Part shown: positions 6,958 to 15,609 of the stretch, one piece after another | Layout: each line of letters opens with the position of its first letter | Position numbering within the stretch: position 1 is the stretch's first letter | NCBI GenBank assembly: GCA_017449675.1 | Contig: JAFTFG010000020.1 | Location: 1-64,000 of the forward strand | Source of the DNA: Prevotella sp. | GTDB taxonomy: Bacteria; Bacteroidota; Bacteroidia; Bacteroidales; Bacteroidaceae | DNA length: 64,000 bases | Direction: 5' to 3' | The notes under the pieces: model-generated | Told to the model about the DNA's origin: nothing | Seen by the model: only the letters and a program-made list of their open reading frames with translations | Databases searched by the model: none | Translations under genes and position numbers: made by a program

Positions 6958-8703
6958 TTACTCCCAACCAGGATTCTGAGAAAGTTGAGGATTCAACTGA
7001 CGCTGATCCTGCGGCAGCGGATAGAGGTAGTTCTTCTGAGCCCATGTACGTCCTGAGTACATCAGAACACATCCGTCACTGTTGAGGTCGCGGGCCTGGG
7101 CTGACCAGTTGCTCTCAAACCAAGTACCAGTGACTTTCACGCCCAACAGATCTTGAGGCATTTCGTTCTCTGCCGTCTTCCAACGCTTCAGGTCATCAAT
7201 ACGGAAGCCCTCCAGGAAGAGTTCCACGGTGCGCTCACGACGAATCTCCTCTCGCATATTCAGCCCGTTGGCCGTTGCAAAGGCATTGGTCAGTTTCGGC
7301 ATATTGGGATTGACACGGTTGCGTACCAGATTCAGGGAGATATTTAGGTCATTATCACTGATGCTCTCACCCATCTCATAGGTAGCCTCCGCATAGTTCA
7401 GCAATACCTCCGCATAGCGGATCACAGGATAGTCCATCGACTCGTAGTTATCGGCAACCTCTCGCTCCACACCCCATTTCTGGCTCTGGTAACCAGAGTT
7501 CGAACGGGCATTAGCGGTCAGGCAACTCGTCAAGTCATCGTCTGTCCATGCAGTACGCCACTTAGAGTCATTATTCCAGTACTGCTCCCCGTGCCACAGC
7601 ATGGTGTTATCCATACGGGCATCACGGTTCTGAAACTCAGAGGTAGCCTGGGTATAACCTTGGAACAAAGGACTCTTCTCGACAGGCAGACCATCGGAGC
7701 AGAGATACATATTCGCCATCTTACGTGTGATATAAGCCACATTCGCCAACATGGCATGAGTGACATTGAGGGTCATCTTATCGGTATCACGATGACGCTT
7801 GGCAAGGATATACTCCTTATTGTCTTTTTTCTGCAAGCCAACAGGGTTACACTGTGCGGCATCCTCCAGGATGAACATATAACGGTAACTCTGATTGATA
7901 TTGTTGATACCAGTGTTCACCAATCCGCTGTTGTAGAACAGACTATAGTGCTTGTTGTCCATCACCGTCTTTGCCGCACTCTGGGCAATAGCCAGCAACT
8001 CATTGGCACGGGCGGTATTGTTACCGTGGAACTTCTGCCAGGTACCCTCGTAGAGAGCCACACGACTCAGCATCGCATAGGCGGCATCCTTACAAAGGCG
8101 ACCCTCCTCTGCGGCGGTCTCAGGCAACAACTCAGCAGCCATCTGCAGGTCCTCGACACACTGATCGATAACATCCCCACGCGGGTCACGCTCACCATAG
8201 AGTTGTTCGTTATCGATATCCAGCGGTTCTGTCAGGATCTGAGCATCACCATAGATCTGTACCAGTTCGAAGTGCAGATAGGCACGGAACCAGTAAGCCT
8301 CACCCATCGGAGTAGCGATGGAAGCCTGGTTAGAGAATTCCTCGGCATTCTTCAGCAACAGGTTGGTATAGTAGATGCGCTTATATAAAGAGGTGAAGTT
8401 ACCATCCTTCTCAGGAATCGCATTCGTTCCTTGGCTATAGGTATTCACGCTACTGGTACAGAGCAAATCGGAGCGATAGTCAGAGTGCACACCGTCAGAG
8501 ATACCATTCTGGTAGTCTGTAGCACTACCCAGATCACGCGTCCAGCCATAGAACTGGTTGGCAAACAGTTCGAAGTTATCTGCCTTGTTCCATACCAGAT
8601 TATCGCCCAGCGAATCCTTTGGATCAAGATTCAAGCAGGAAGTATAACCACAGAGGACGCAGATGACACAGATGTATTTCAAAATATTTGTTTTCATAAT
8701 CAT
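6958..8703 (-). CDS. susD: SusD/RagB family glycan-binding lipoprotein
   Basis: A 581-residue SusD-family lipoprotein (GYTSC, Cys23). The N-terminal SusD-like region contains LLLKNAEEF and the TPR helices MGEAYWFRAYLHFELVQIYG. The C-terminal region has YPVIRYAEVLLNYAEATYE, the RRERTVELFLEGFRIDDLKRW signature split across its two halves, and ends YPLPQDQRQLNPQLSQNPGW, all standard for the family. SusD caps the SusC channel and helps capture oligosaccharides. It lies 12 nt after susC. The start at 8703 gives MIMKTN; the second ATG, at 8697, is equally possible. Confidence 0.95.
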   Translation of the reverse strand: MIMKTNILKYICVICVLCGYTSCLNLDPKDSLGDNLVWNKADNFELFANQFYGWTRDLGSATDYQNGISDGVHSDYRSDLLCTSSVNTYSQGTNAIPEKDGNFTSLYKRIYYTNLLLKNAEEFSNQASIATPMGEAYWFRAYLHFELVQIYGDAQILTEPLDIDNEQLYGERDPRGDVIDQCVEDLQMAAELLPETAAEEGRLCKDAAYAMLSRVALYEGTWQKFHGNNTARANELLAIAQSAAKTVMDNKHYSLFYNSGLVNTGINNINQSYRYMFILEDAAQCNPVGLQKKDNKEYILAKRHRDTDKMTLNVTHAMLANVAYITRKMANMYLCSDGLPVEKSPLFQGYTQATSEFQNRDARMDNTMLWHGEQYWNNDSKWRTAWTDDDLTSCLTANARSNSGYQSQKWGVEREVADNYESMDYPVIRYAEVLLNYAEATYEMGESISDNDLNISLNLVRNRVNPNMPKLTNAFATANGLNMREEIRRERTVELFLEGFRIDDLKRWKTAENEMPQDLLGVKVTGTWFESNWSAQARDLNSDGCVLMYSGRTWAQKNYLYPLPQDQRQLNPQLSQNPGWE

Positions 8704-8715
8704 TGTCTCCTTTCA

Positions 8716-11700
8716 TTAGAATGTTACGTTCAGTCCAAAGGTATAGTTACGAGTGAAGGGATAGAGAGAAGTACCACTCTTCGATATCTTAGACTCTGGA
8801 TCCCATCCGTCACTGATCTTGGTAGTCTCCCAGAGGTCAGTACCGGTGAAGTAGATACGCAAACTCTCGACAATTCGCAAGGGCTGTAGCCATTTCTTGG
8901 GGAAGGTATAGCCGATGGTAATATTCTTCAAACGCAGATACTGACCGTTCTGTGCCGTCAGCGAGGATGCCTGGTAGTTATACTTGATAAGATTACCATC
9001 ATTGGTATAAGGAGCATAGTAGGCATTAGGATTCTCCTCCGTCCAAACATTACCGATTGACGACCTGAGGTTGTTGTAATACAAGCCACGATAAGGTGCC
9101 GTCCAGTTGGTGTCATTACCACGATAGATGAAGCGGTTGGCTGCACCTTGGAACACCACGTTCAGGTCAATACCCTTCCATGAAGCACCGAAGTTGAATG
9201 AATAAGAGATCTCCGGCTCACTGCTTCCCAGATAGATATAGTCATTCTCATCGAGTTTGCCGTCCCCATTCTCGTCGCAGTACATATTATCACCCACACG
9301 GAGGTTAGACGGCATACCGATACCGTTGTTCTCAAAATAGAGTGCTTTATAGGCTGCCAACTGTTCCGCATTCTGAATCTTTCCGGCATAGCGCAGTCCG
9401 AAGAGGGAACTGATACCATAGCCTACCATGTTAGAGGTATAGCCCGAAGACTTCACCGTTGTTCCCTCATATTCTGTCAGTTCATTACGGGCGAAGGTGA
9501 AGGTACCACCAGCATGGATATCCACCTGTCCTATCTTTCCCGTATAGTTGAGTTGTCCTTCCCAACCGTAGTCCTTGAACTTACCCTTATTGGCGGAAGG
9601 AGCGGAGTCACCCAGTGTTCCTGGCAGTGTCACGCTGACCAACATATTGTCATTACGTTTCTGGAAGTACTCGATGGTACCGTCCAAACGATGACCCTTT
9701 GCCAGTTGAATGCCGAAGTCTACTGCCACGTTATAGTTCTTGATACGCTCCCAGGAACGGGTCTTAGAGGCAAAAGTACCACTGGTGGTGATGGTGGATG
9801 ACAATCCCGTACCCAGATAAGGACCCGTATTGGTATTCAGGTTATAGAGTTGAACACCGTCATAGTTACCGATACCCTGTTGGTTACCCACCTCTGCATA
9901 AGAGGCACGTAGTTTCAGGTTGTTGAGCCACTTCACCTTCTTCATGAACGGCTCCTCAGTGATACGCCAACCGGCACTGACACCCCAGAAGAAATCCCAG
10001 CGGTTCTCAGGCAGGAACTTGGAACTGCCGTCATAACGTCCGTTGAACTCCAAGAGGTAACGTCCCAGGTAGTCGTAGTTGAAACGTCCGAAGTACGAAA
10101 GGATAGAATTCTGATACTTGGAGTTGTAGGGAATCTGGACATCACCCGTACCATTGACCACCTCCAGGCCCTCAAGAATGTCGAATGCCTTGACTCCAAA
10201 CTCTTTGTACTCCTTGAACTCATACTGAGTACCCAGCGTCAATGAGAAATTATGGTCGTTCCAGAAAGTCTTATGACCATTCACATAGGCAGAGAAGGAG
10301 TAGTTGTCGATACGCTCACTTGACTGCAGGTAGTATGACTTAGCCTGTTCCGGCTCTGTCAAGACTACTCGCTCACCGGTGATATTATAGAAGTTAACGG
10401 CATTCTGTACCTCGTCGACCATCTTGTCTGACGTGTTATAGCCTAAGTTAATATTGGCAGTCAACCAGTCGGTGATATCATAGTTCAGGGTCTCACTGAT
10501 ATCGATGCGGGAGACACTGGTGGTCTTGTCACCACCCTCCTCGACCTTGGCGACAGGAGAACCCCAACTGCCCCATGCATAGGGCTTGCCGTCGAGAGCA
10601 GCCATCGGCAGACCAGGTTGCGGTGTACTCGTCGTCAAAGCAGCACTAATAAGGGTTGGCGTCACCTGTTCCTTGCGGTAGTAGGCGATACTCGACTGCA
10701 GACTCAGATCTTTCGTAAACTTATAAGTGTCATTGAAACGTACATTGAAGCGCTTGTTCGAGTTATTACCATATTTTAAGTTAGATCCGTCGTAGTTATA
10801 GCCCAAAGAGATACGATAACTGTTCTTCTCTGAGCCACCGCTCACGCTAAGGTTGTGCTCTTGGTTATAGGCATTGCCAAAGAGTCCACCCAACCAGTCG
10901 ACATCTGAGAATACGAAGTCTGCCACATCCGTAAAGGCTGCTGTGCCAAAGGGGTTTGCCGACTGTGACAGGTCGATATATTTTCCGCGATATAACTTGG
11001 CAAGTTGCGCATAGGTATACCAAGTACTTGAGGTATTATTGTCATTCTCCAGCGTCTTCATCGTACCGTCTGCCCACTCATCAATGGACATCAACTCCGG
11101 TTGTAAACCAGGTGTCTTGATGGTGATAGAACCACTGTAGTTAATCTTCACCTTACCTTCCTTACCCTTCTTGGTGGTGATAATGACCACACCATCGGCG
11201 GCACGGCTACCATAGATGGCTGCGGAGCCGTCCTTCAGGAAGTTGATACTCTCAATATCAGCGGCATTGACAGAGCCCATATCGCCAGCCACACCATCGA
11301 TGATGACCAACGGACCACCTGAGTTCTTGGAGACAGAGCCACGGAGTTTCATATTCCAGCCCTCCTCACCAGGAGCAGAACTCGAACGGGTAATCATCAC
11401 ACCGGCCACCTGTCCCTGAAGGGCTTCCAGTGGACTGGAGAGACTACCTTTACCCTCGAAAGCCTTGGCATCGACCACGGTGACGGCACCTGTCAGAGAC
11501 TCTTTCTTCTGGGTACCGAAGCCGACAACGACCACTTCTTGCAGCACCTCGCTGTCTTCTTTCATCTTCACATTGATGGCTGTGCGTCCTCCTACGGCAA
11601 TCTTCTGGTCCTGATACCCGATGTACGAGAACTTCAAGGTTGCATTAGGGGCTACCTTGATTGTGTAGTTTCCATCAAAGTCAGTCACTGTGCCACCCGT

Positions 11701-11853
11701 CTGCTGACCCTCTATCAGAACAGTCACGCCAATGAGCGGCTCGTCAGTCTGGTCAGTCACCTGTCCTTGGACAGTGACAGTGCTCTGTGCCCATGTCGCC
11801 ATAGAGAACAGCATCAGGCACCAAGCAACAAACCATTTTCTCTTTTGATTCAT
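8716..11853 (-). CDS. susC: SusC/RagA family TonB-dependent transporter
   Basis: A 1045-residue outer-membrane transporter. A signal peptide (1-22, ending TWAQ) is followed by a carboxypeptidase-regulatory-like domain (about 27-100, VQGQVTDQTDEPLIGVTV), a TonB-box region (VVVVGFGTQKKESLTGAV), a plug with the SusC signature SINFLKDGSAAIYGSRAADG, and a long beta-barrel ending in an aromatic residue (FGLNVTF). There is no STN domain at the N-terminus, so it does not look like the type of SusC that signals to a FecR anti-sigma factor. It imports the oligosaccharides bound by SusD. It is the first gene of the operon, with the ECF-type promoter 51 nt upstream, inside the end of the sigma gene. Confidence 0.96.
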   Translation of the reverse strand: MNQKRKWFVAWCLMLFSMATWAQSTVTVQGQVTDQTDEPLIGVTVLIEGQQTGGTVTDFDGNYTIKVAPNATLKFSYIGYQDQKIAVGGRTAINVKMKEDSEVLQEVVVVGFGTQKKESLTGAVTVVDAKAFEGKGSLSSPLEALQGQVAGVMITRSSSAPGEEGWNMKLRGSVSKNSGGPLVIIDGVAGDMGSVNAADIESINFLKDGSAAIYGSRAADGVVIITTKKGKEGKVKINYSGSITIKTPGLQPELMSIDEWADGTMKTLENDNNTSSTWYTYAQLAKLYRGKYIDLSQSANPFGTAAFTDVADFVFSDVDWLGGLFGNAYNQEHNLSVSGGSEKNSYRISLGYNYDGSNLKYGNNSNKRFNVRFNDTYKFTKDLSLQSSIAYYRKEQVTPTLISAALTTSTPQPGLPMAALDGKPYAWGSWGSPVAKVEEGGDKTTSVSRIDISETLNYDITDWLTANINLGYNTSDKMVDEVQNAVNFYNITGERVVLTEPEQAKSYYLQSSERIDNYSFSAYVNGHKTFWNDHNFSLTLGTQYEFKEYKEFGVKAFDILEGLEVVNGTGDVQIPYNSKYQNSILSYFGRFNYDYLGRYLLEFNGRYDGSSKFLPENRWDFFWGVSAGWRITEEPFMKKVKWLNNLKLRASYAEVGNQQGIGNYDGVQLYNLNTNTGPYLGTGLSSTITTSGTFASKTRSWERIKNYNVAVDFGIQLAKGHRLDGTIEYFQKRNDNMLVSVTLPGTLGDSAPSANKGKFKDYGWEGQLNYTGKIGQVDIHAGGTFTFARNELTEYEGTTVKSSGYTSNMVGYGISSLFGLRYAGKIQNAEQLAAYKALYFENNGIGMPSNLRVGDNMYCDENGDGKLDENDYIYLGSSEPEISYSFNFGASWKGIDLNVVFQGAANRFIYRGNDTNWTAPYRGLYYNNLRSSIGNVWTEENPNAYYAPYTNDGNLIKYNYQASSLTAQNGQYLRLKNITIGYTFPKKWLQPLRIVESLRIYFTGTDLWETTKISDGWDPESKISKSGTSLYPFTRNYTFGLNVTF

Positions 11854-11904
11854 AGCAATTGGTTTTTATTAATAACGATTTGATTAGTGAATTCTTACCT
11901 TGAT

Positions 11905-11931
11905 ATACGTGCGTGAACCTAATTATACTTA
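11905..11931 (-). promoter_or_regulatory. ECF-type promoter motif, copy 3 (susC operon)
   Basis: Minus-strand TAAGTAT, 12 nt, GCACGTAT. The first box overlaps the stop codon of the sigma gene (11929-11931). The CGTAT box is 51 nt above the susC start. It shares the TAAGTAT box and the 12-nt spacing with the copy at 26240-26266. Confidence 0.65.
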
Positions 11932-12441
11932 AAAGTTCAAGGCACGACGCACGGTATCACGAACCATGATACGGGTACGATAGATACGGGACTCCACAGC
12001 ACGCTTTGACAAACCGGTCTCCAAGACAATCTCATCTGCCGTCTTCTCCTCAAAGCGTACCATCTGATAGATTTTACTGTCGGTATCAGACATACACCGG
12101 ATGGCCTTCATCTCCACCCGCAGCAGGTCGTTGACCTCAGCCTCATGATGCGTGTAACTACGCTCCATCACCCATCCAAGGTAGTTATGTACCTTGTTCA
12201 TGCAGGCACGACGACGCAGATAGTCAATACGCTTCTGGTATGCCATCTTCACAGCCATGCCTTTCAACTGGTCTTCCAGGATAATGTCGAGACCCATAAT
12301 CTTCAGAAAGACTTCCTGTACCAAGTCCTCGCAGATATCCTCAGGGATACATGCCTGACGGAAGATGGTGAAGATCTCGGTCCTTACTTTCTTGTAAGTC
12401 TCGCCAATAATCTGTCGGTTTTTACTAGTGATTGTTTCCAT
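11929..12441 (-). CDS. ECF-type RNA polymerase sigma factor
   Basis: A 170-residue sigma-70 family protein of ECF size. Region 2 shows CEDLVQEVFLKIMG and the helix AYQKRIDYLRRR. Region 4 shows a helix-turn-helix (EKTADEIVLETGLSKRAVES, then RIYRTR). The ATG at 12441 is preferred because the reading frame can otherwise begin only at a TTG two codons upstream. No anti-sigma gene (FecR-like) is adjacent, and SusC lacks an STN domain, so how it is activated is unclear. It has a housekeeping promoter. Six other PUL promoters share a bipartite motif that it may recognise. Inference: it is the dedicated sigma factor of this PUL, perhaps controlled by the adjacent AraC-type membrane regulator. Confidence 0.9.
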   Translation of the reverse strand: METITSKNRQIIGETYKKVRTEIFTIFRQACIPEDICEDLVQEVFLKIMGLDIILEDQLKGMAVKMAYQKRIDYLRRRACMNKVHNYLGWVMERSYTHHEAEVNDLLRVEMKAIRCMSDTDSKIYQMVRFEEKTADEIVLETGLSKRAVESRIYRTRIMVRDTVRRALNF

Positions 12442-12475
12442 ACGCAAATTAGGTTTTTAGTGTAAAACTCTACCG

Positions 12476-12507
12476 CAAAGTTAGGACAAAACAAAACTGC
12501 AAACAAG
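12476..12507 (-). promoter_or_regulatory. Housekeeping promoter of the sigma gene
   Basis: On the minus strand the -7 element is TAACTTTG (12476-12483). With 20-nt spacing the -33 element is CTTG (12504-12507), one mismatch from TTTG. The ECF-type motif is absent here, so the sigma gene does not appear to drive itself. Confidence 0.6.
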
Positions 12508-12616
12508 TTTTCCGTCCTTGTTTGCAGCCATTTGGTTTAGGAACTAGTCCAAATTATTCAACCTATTTATTATCAATAACTTACAGAATAGTCCATCTAA
12601 ATTAGCGCAACCTTTT

Positions 12617-15400
12617 TCAGTTCATTTTCACACCAATCTTCTTCAAATATTCCACAGGAGTCATCCCCTCCACCTTACGGAAAGTGGAGAAGAAATTCGA
12701 CTTCTTGAAGCCACACTGCTCACTCAAAGCCGTGATGGTATAACGCTTATATTCACCATCTGCTATCAGTCGTTTGAACTCATTCAGACGATAACGGTTG
12801 ATGAAGTCGTAATAGTTCTGACCCAGGTAGAGATTAAAGACCTGACTGAGTTTCGGAGCCGACAGGTGGAGCACATCAGCCAAGTCCTTCATCTTCAGGT
12901 CTTGGTCGGTGTAGACCCGTTCACGCTCGATATACTCCTTCATGCGTTTGACGATACCGGCACACTCCTCCTCGTCAATCTTCACACGCTCGTATTTAGG
13001 CTCCTCCCTCTGCTCTTCCTGCTGCAACTCCTGCTCCATCTCCACCAGCGCATCCTCTATCTCATCACGCTCGGAGAGCAGTTCCTTGGTATTCTTGCGG
13101 AAACGCCACCAGAGCCACAGCAGGGTAATTGCTACAATGAGCAGGATTAACTCGAAAGTCGCCCAATTGGAAGGAATCACTGTGATGGTATAGACAGAGG
13201 TGGTGCCTTCTGCCCCTGCCAGACGGACTTCCAGACGGTGCTTACCCAATACCAGTCCGCTGATATAGATCGACTGACCGTCATCCACATGCTGCCAGTC
13301 GCCACCACCTAAGCGATATTCATATAAACGTCCTGTCTGCTTGGCATAGTCTGGTAACAATGCCTCTGCCTGCAATACCTCCGAGGTCAGGTTCCAATGC
13401 AGACGGATGATATGTAACTCATTAGCGGTATAGCCCTCGGCTTCCGTCAGCAGGTCACTGCCCCGACGGATATTAAACAACTGTACCTTATACTGTGTTG
13501 ACGATTTCCACTGACTCAACTGCCGCAAGTCCGTATAGAACAGTCCCTGTGAGGTCGCCACCCATAGTTTACCGTGCTTGCCCATCCGCATGTCGTTGAT
13601 GAAGTCGCCACGAAGTCCCTCGCCATAGCCGAAATGGAGCATCTGCCGTAAGTCATAGTCAAAACAGAACACTCCTCGTTCCGAGGCAAGTATATAATAT
13701 CCCTCGCCATTATCAATGAAATTGCGACACCACTTGTCCTTGAAAGTGACAGGTAATCTCAGTTCCCCGAAATCCGTCATCCCCTCATTGGTATAGAACG
13801 TCTGGGGACCCGTGCGCATAAAGACCAGTCCGTCATGTCCTGCCGCACCACGCATCCAAGGCTGATGGTTGAAGAACCCCTTGGGGAAATTTGTCTCTAC
13901 GATCTCATGACTGCGCACACTATACAGGGAGCACCCCGAGGCTCCCGTCAGCCATGCGTTACCCTTGGCATCGAAGGTGATACTCAGTATCAGTCCCCCC
14001 ACGATACGTGAGTTCTGCTCCGTGAAATGCTGTTGCACACGTCCCTCGTCCACGACAATCAGACCACTGCCGCAACCAATCCAGAGCCGTCCGTCAGGAC
14101 CTGCCTGCAGGTCACCTATCGAGCCCTGCGCCAACAAGGGAGAGAAAGTCTGCTGACTAAGTGTCAGTGTCTGAGGATCCAGTATCCGCAAGCCACCGTC
14201 GAAAGTACCAATATAGAAACGGTCTCTCCACCAGCATACGGCGTTCACGATATGACCGCCACCCAGTTCTTCTGGCGAGAAGAAACGGTGCTGTCCCGTC
14301 TGGATATTGACATAATAGAAACCGTTCTGCGTACCGATCACCATATCGTCACCATGACGACAGAAAGTTCGCACATTCATACCCTCAGTGGTGAAGTCCC
14401 CCACCTCGAAGGGTTTGAACAGATCACCGCTATGGTAGGTATAGGCAAGTCCATAGCGCACGAAGCCAAACCAGTTGACACCATTCGCATCACGGTAGTA
14501 GCAGTAGGTGCCATTACTGGGCAGGCGGTGCCTGCTGTCACCCTCCGTACTGTAATGCTCTTTGACTTCCAACGTCTCACCGTCTAACAAAAACGCTCCG
14601 GCACCGTCAGTGGCAACACAGACGAAGCCGTCACTGTCACGCCGTACCGTTGTCACGATATTCCCTACTCCCTCGACACGCTGCACCGTTTGATCCTTGA
14701 GGTCGCAAAGGAAAAGCCCATTGCCACGGGTACCTATCACAAAGCGATCTTTGCCGATACCTGCAAACTGCGTCAGAATACTGTTGTTGACTGGCTGTGG
14801 CAGGTTATGACGGGTGATCTTTTTTGTCCGTGGGTCATAACTGTTCAGATCGAAACGACTTAAAAACCAGATAAGTCCGTCGTCACCCTTCTCATACTGT
14901 CGCACGATGTTGTCCAGTCCTTTACGGCTCACAGAGACATCGGTATGGTGGAGATTCCTGCCGTCATAGATCAATAAGCCCTGCTCACTACCTATATATA
15001 AAGTATCTCCTATTGCAAGCAGACTGATACAGCGCCCTATCTCAGGCAGTACACGCTCAAACTTAGTTGTGCCACGAGGCATCCGCCATAGTCCTTCCTC
15101 TGTGGCGGCATAAAGGGTCTCACCAGCCACCTCACACAAGGCATTCACCTCCATCGTATAACCGTCTGACCCTATCAAGGGAAAAGCGTGCAACTGTTTT
15201 CCGTTATACACGCTCACACCACTATTGGTAGCGATCCACGTAGTACCGTTATGGTCGGTAATCACATCACGCACCGTTTCCCCGGACAGTCCGTCGGCAA
15301 TGGTCAGACTGACCACTGTTTCCTCGCCAATGGATGCCGCCCATACTGGTTGCAGCCCGATAAGGATACCAAATACAAATAGTAGTTTCCTAAGGTTCAT
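12617..15400 (-). CDS. Membrane propeller sensor with AraC DNA-binding domain and no kinase
   Basis: A 927-residue regulator. A signal peptide (ending PVWAAS) precedes a periplasmic two-component-regulator propeller (about 25-650, with repeats such as GLIWFLSRFDLNSYD and GKLWVATSQGLFY). A Y_Y_Y-type domain follows (660-742), then one membrane helix (about 749-766, LILLIVAITLLWLWW), a charged coiled coil (767-800) and an AraC helix-turn-helix domain (about 810-925, ending GMTPVEYLKKIG). Classical hybrid sensors carry histidine kinase, ATPase and receiver domains between the membrane helix and the HTH; all are missing here. Binding of oligosaccharide in the periplasm may reach the HTH directly. 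The start is placed at 15400: a longer frame reaches 15538, but its first part lies upstream of a clear promoter, and 15400 gives a signal peptide. Confidence 0.88.
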   Translation of the reverse strand: MNLRKLLFVFGILIGLQPVWAASIGEETVVSLTIADGLSGETVRDVITDHNGTTWIATNSGVSVYNGKQLHAFPLIGSDGYTMEVNALCEVAGETLYAATEEGLWRMPRGTTKFERVLPEIGRCISLLAIGDTLYIGSEQGLLIYDGRNLHHTDVSVSRKGLDNIVRQYEKGDDGLIWFLSRFDLNSYDPRTKKITRHNLPQPVNNSILTQFAGIGKDRFVIGTRGNGLFLCDLKDQTVQRVEGVGNIVTTVRRDSDGFVCVATDGAGAFLLDGETLEVKEHYSTEGDSRHRLPSNGTYCYYRDANGVNWFGFVRYGLAYTYHSGDLFKPFEVGDFTTEGMNVRTFCRHGDDMVIGTQNGFYYVNIQTGQHRFFSPEELGGGHIVNAVCWWRDRFYIGTFDGGLRILDPQTLTLSQQTFSPLLAQGSIGDLQAGPDGRLWIGCGSGLIVVDEGRVQQHFTEQNSRIVGGLILSITFDAKGNAWLTGASGCSLYSVRSHEIVETNFPKGFFNHQPWMRGAAGHDGLVFMRTGPQTFYTNEGMTDFGELRLPVTFKDKWCRNFIDNGEGYYILASERGVFCFDYDLRQMLHFGYGEGLRGDFINDMRMGKHGKLWVATSQGLFYTDLRQLSQWKSSTQYKVQLFNIRRGSDLLTEAEGYTANELHIIRLHWNLTSEVLQAEALLPDYAKQTGRLYEYRLGGGDWQHVDDGQSIYISGLVLGKHRLEVRLAGAEGTTSVYTITVIPSNWATFELILLIVAITLLWLWWRFRKNTKELLSERDEIEDALVEMEQELQQEEQREEPKYERVKIDEEECAGIVKRMKEYIERERVYTDQDLKMKDLADVLHLSAPKLSQVFNLYLGQNYYDFINRYRLNEFKRLIADGEYKRYTITALSEQCGFKKSNFFSTFRKVEGMTPVEYLKKIGVKMN

Positions 15401-15416
15401 CGTTAGTAATTTAACG

Positions 15417-15448
15417 CAAAGATAGTGTTTTATCCTCAAACCACCAAA
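15417..15448 (-). promoter_or_regulatory. Housekeeping promoter of the AraC-type sensor
   Basis: Minus-strand TTTG (15445-15448), 20 nt, TATCTTTG (15417-15424), a full consensus match. It gives a leader of about 10 nt and shows that translation cannot start as far upstream as 15538. Confidence 0.75.
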
Positions 15449-15474
15449 GAAAAAATGGAGAAAAGTCATACAAA

Positions 15475-15506
15475 AAAAACGGCTTTCTCCCGAAAACCGC
15501 CTTTTT
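15475..15506 (-). terminator. Terminator after the MFS permease unit
   Basis: Stem CGGCTTTC/GAAAACCG with a TCCC loop and one mismatch, flanked by A and T tracts that extend the stem. It lies about 100 nt after the MFS stop codon and upstream of the AraC-type gene, so it separates the two units. Confidence 0.6.
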
Positions 15507-15609
15507 ACCTCAAATTTACTAACAATAACTAATAACAAAACTACTAACCAATGAAAATCTATTTACTCTTATCTTTAATACGATTGGCTAGCAATATATA
15601 CGCACGATC

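Noticed and set aside
15401-15538. N-terminal extension of the AraC-type sensor by 46 codons
   Set aside because: It lies across and upstream of a full-consensus promoter (15417-15448), and the signal peptide begins at 15400.
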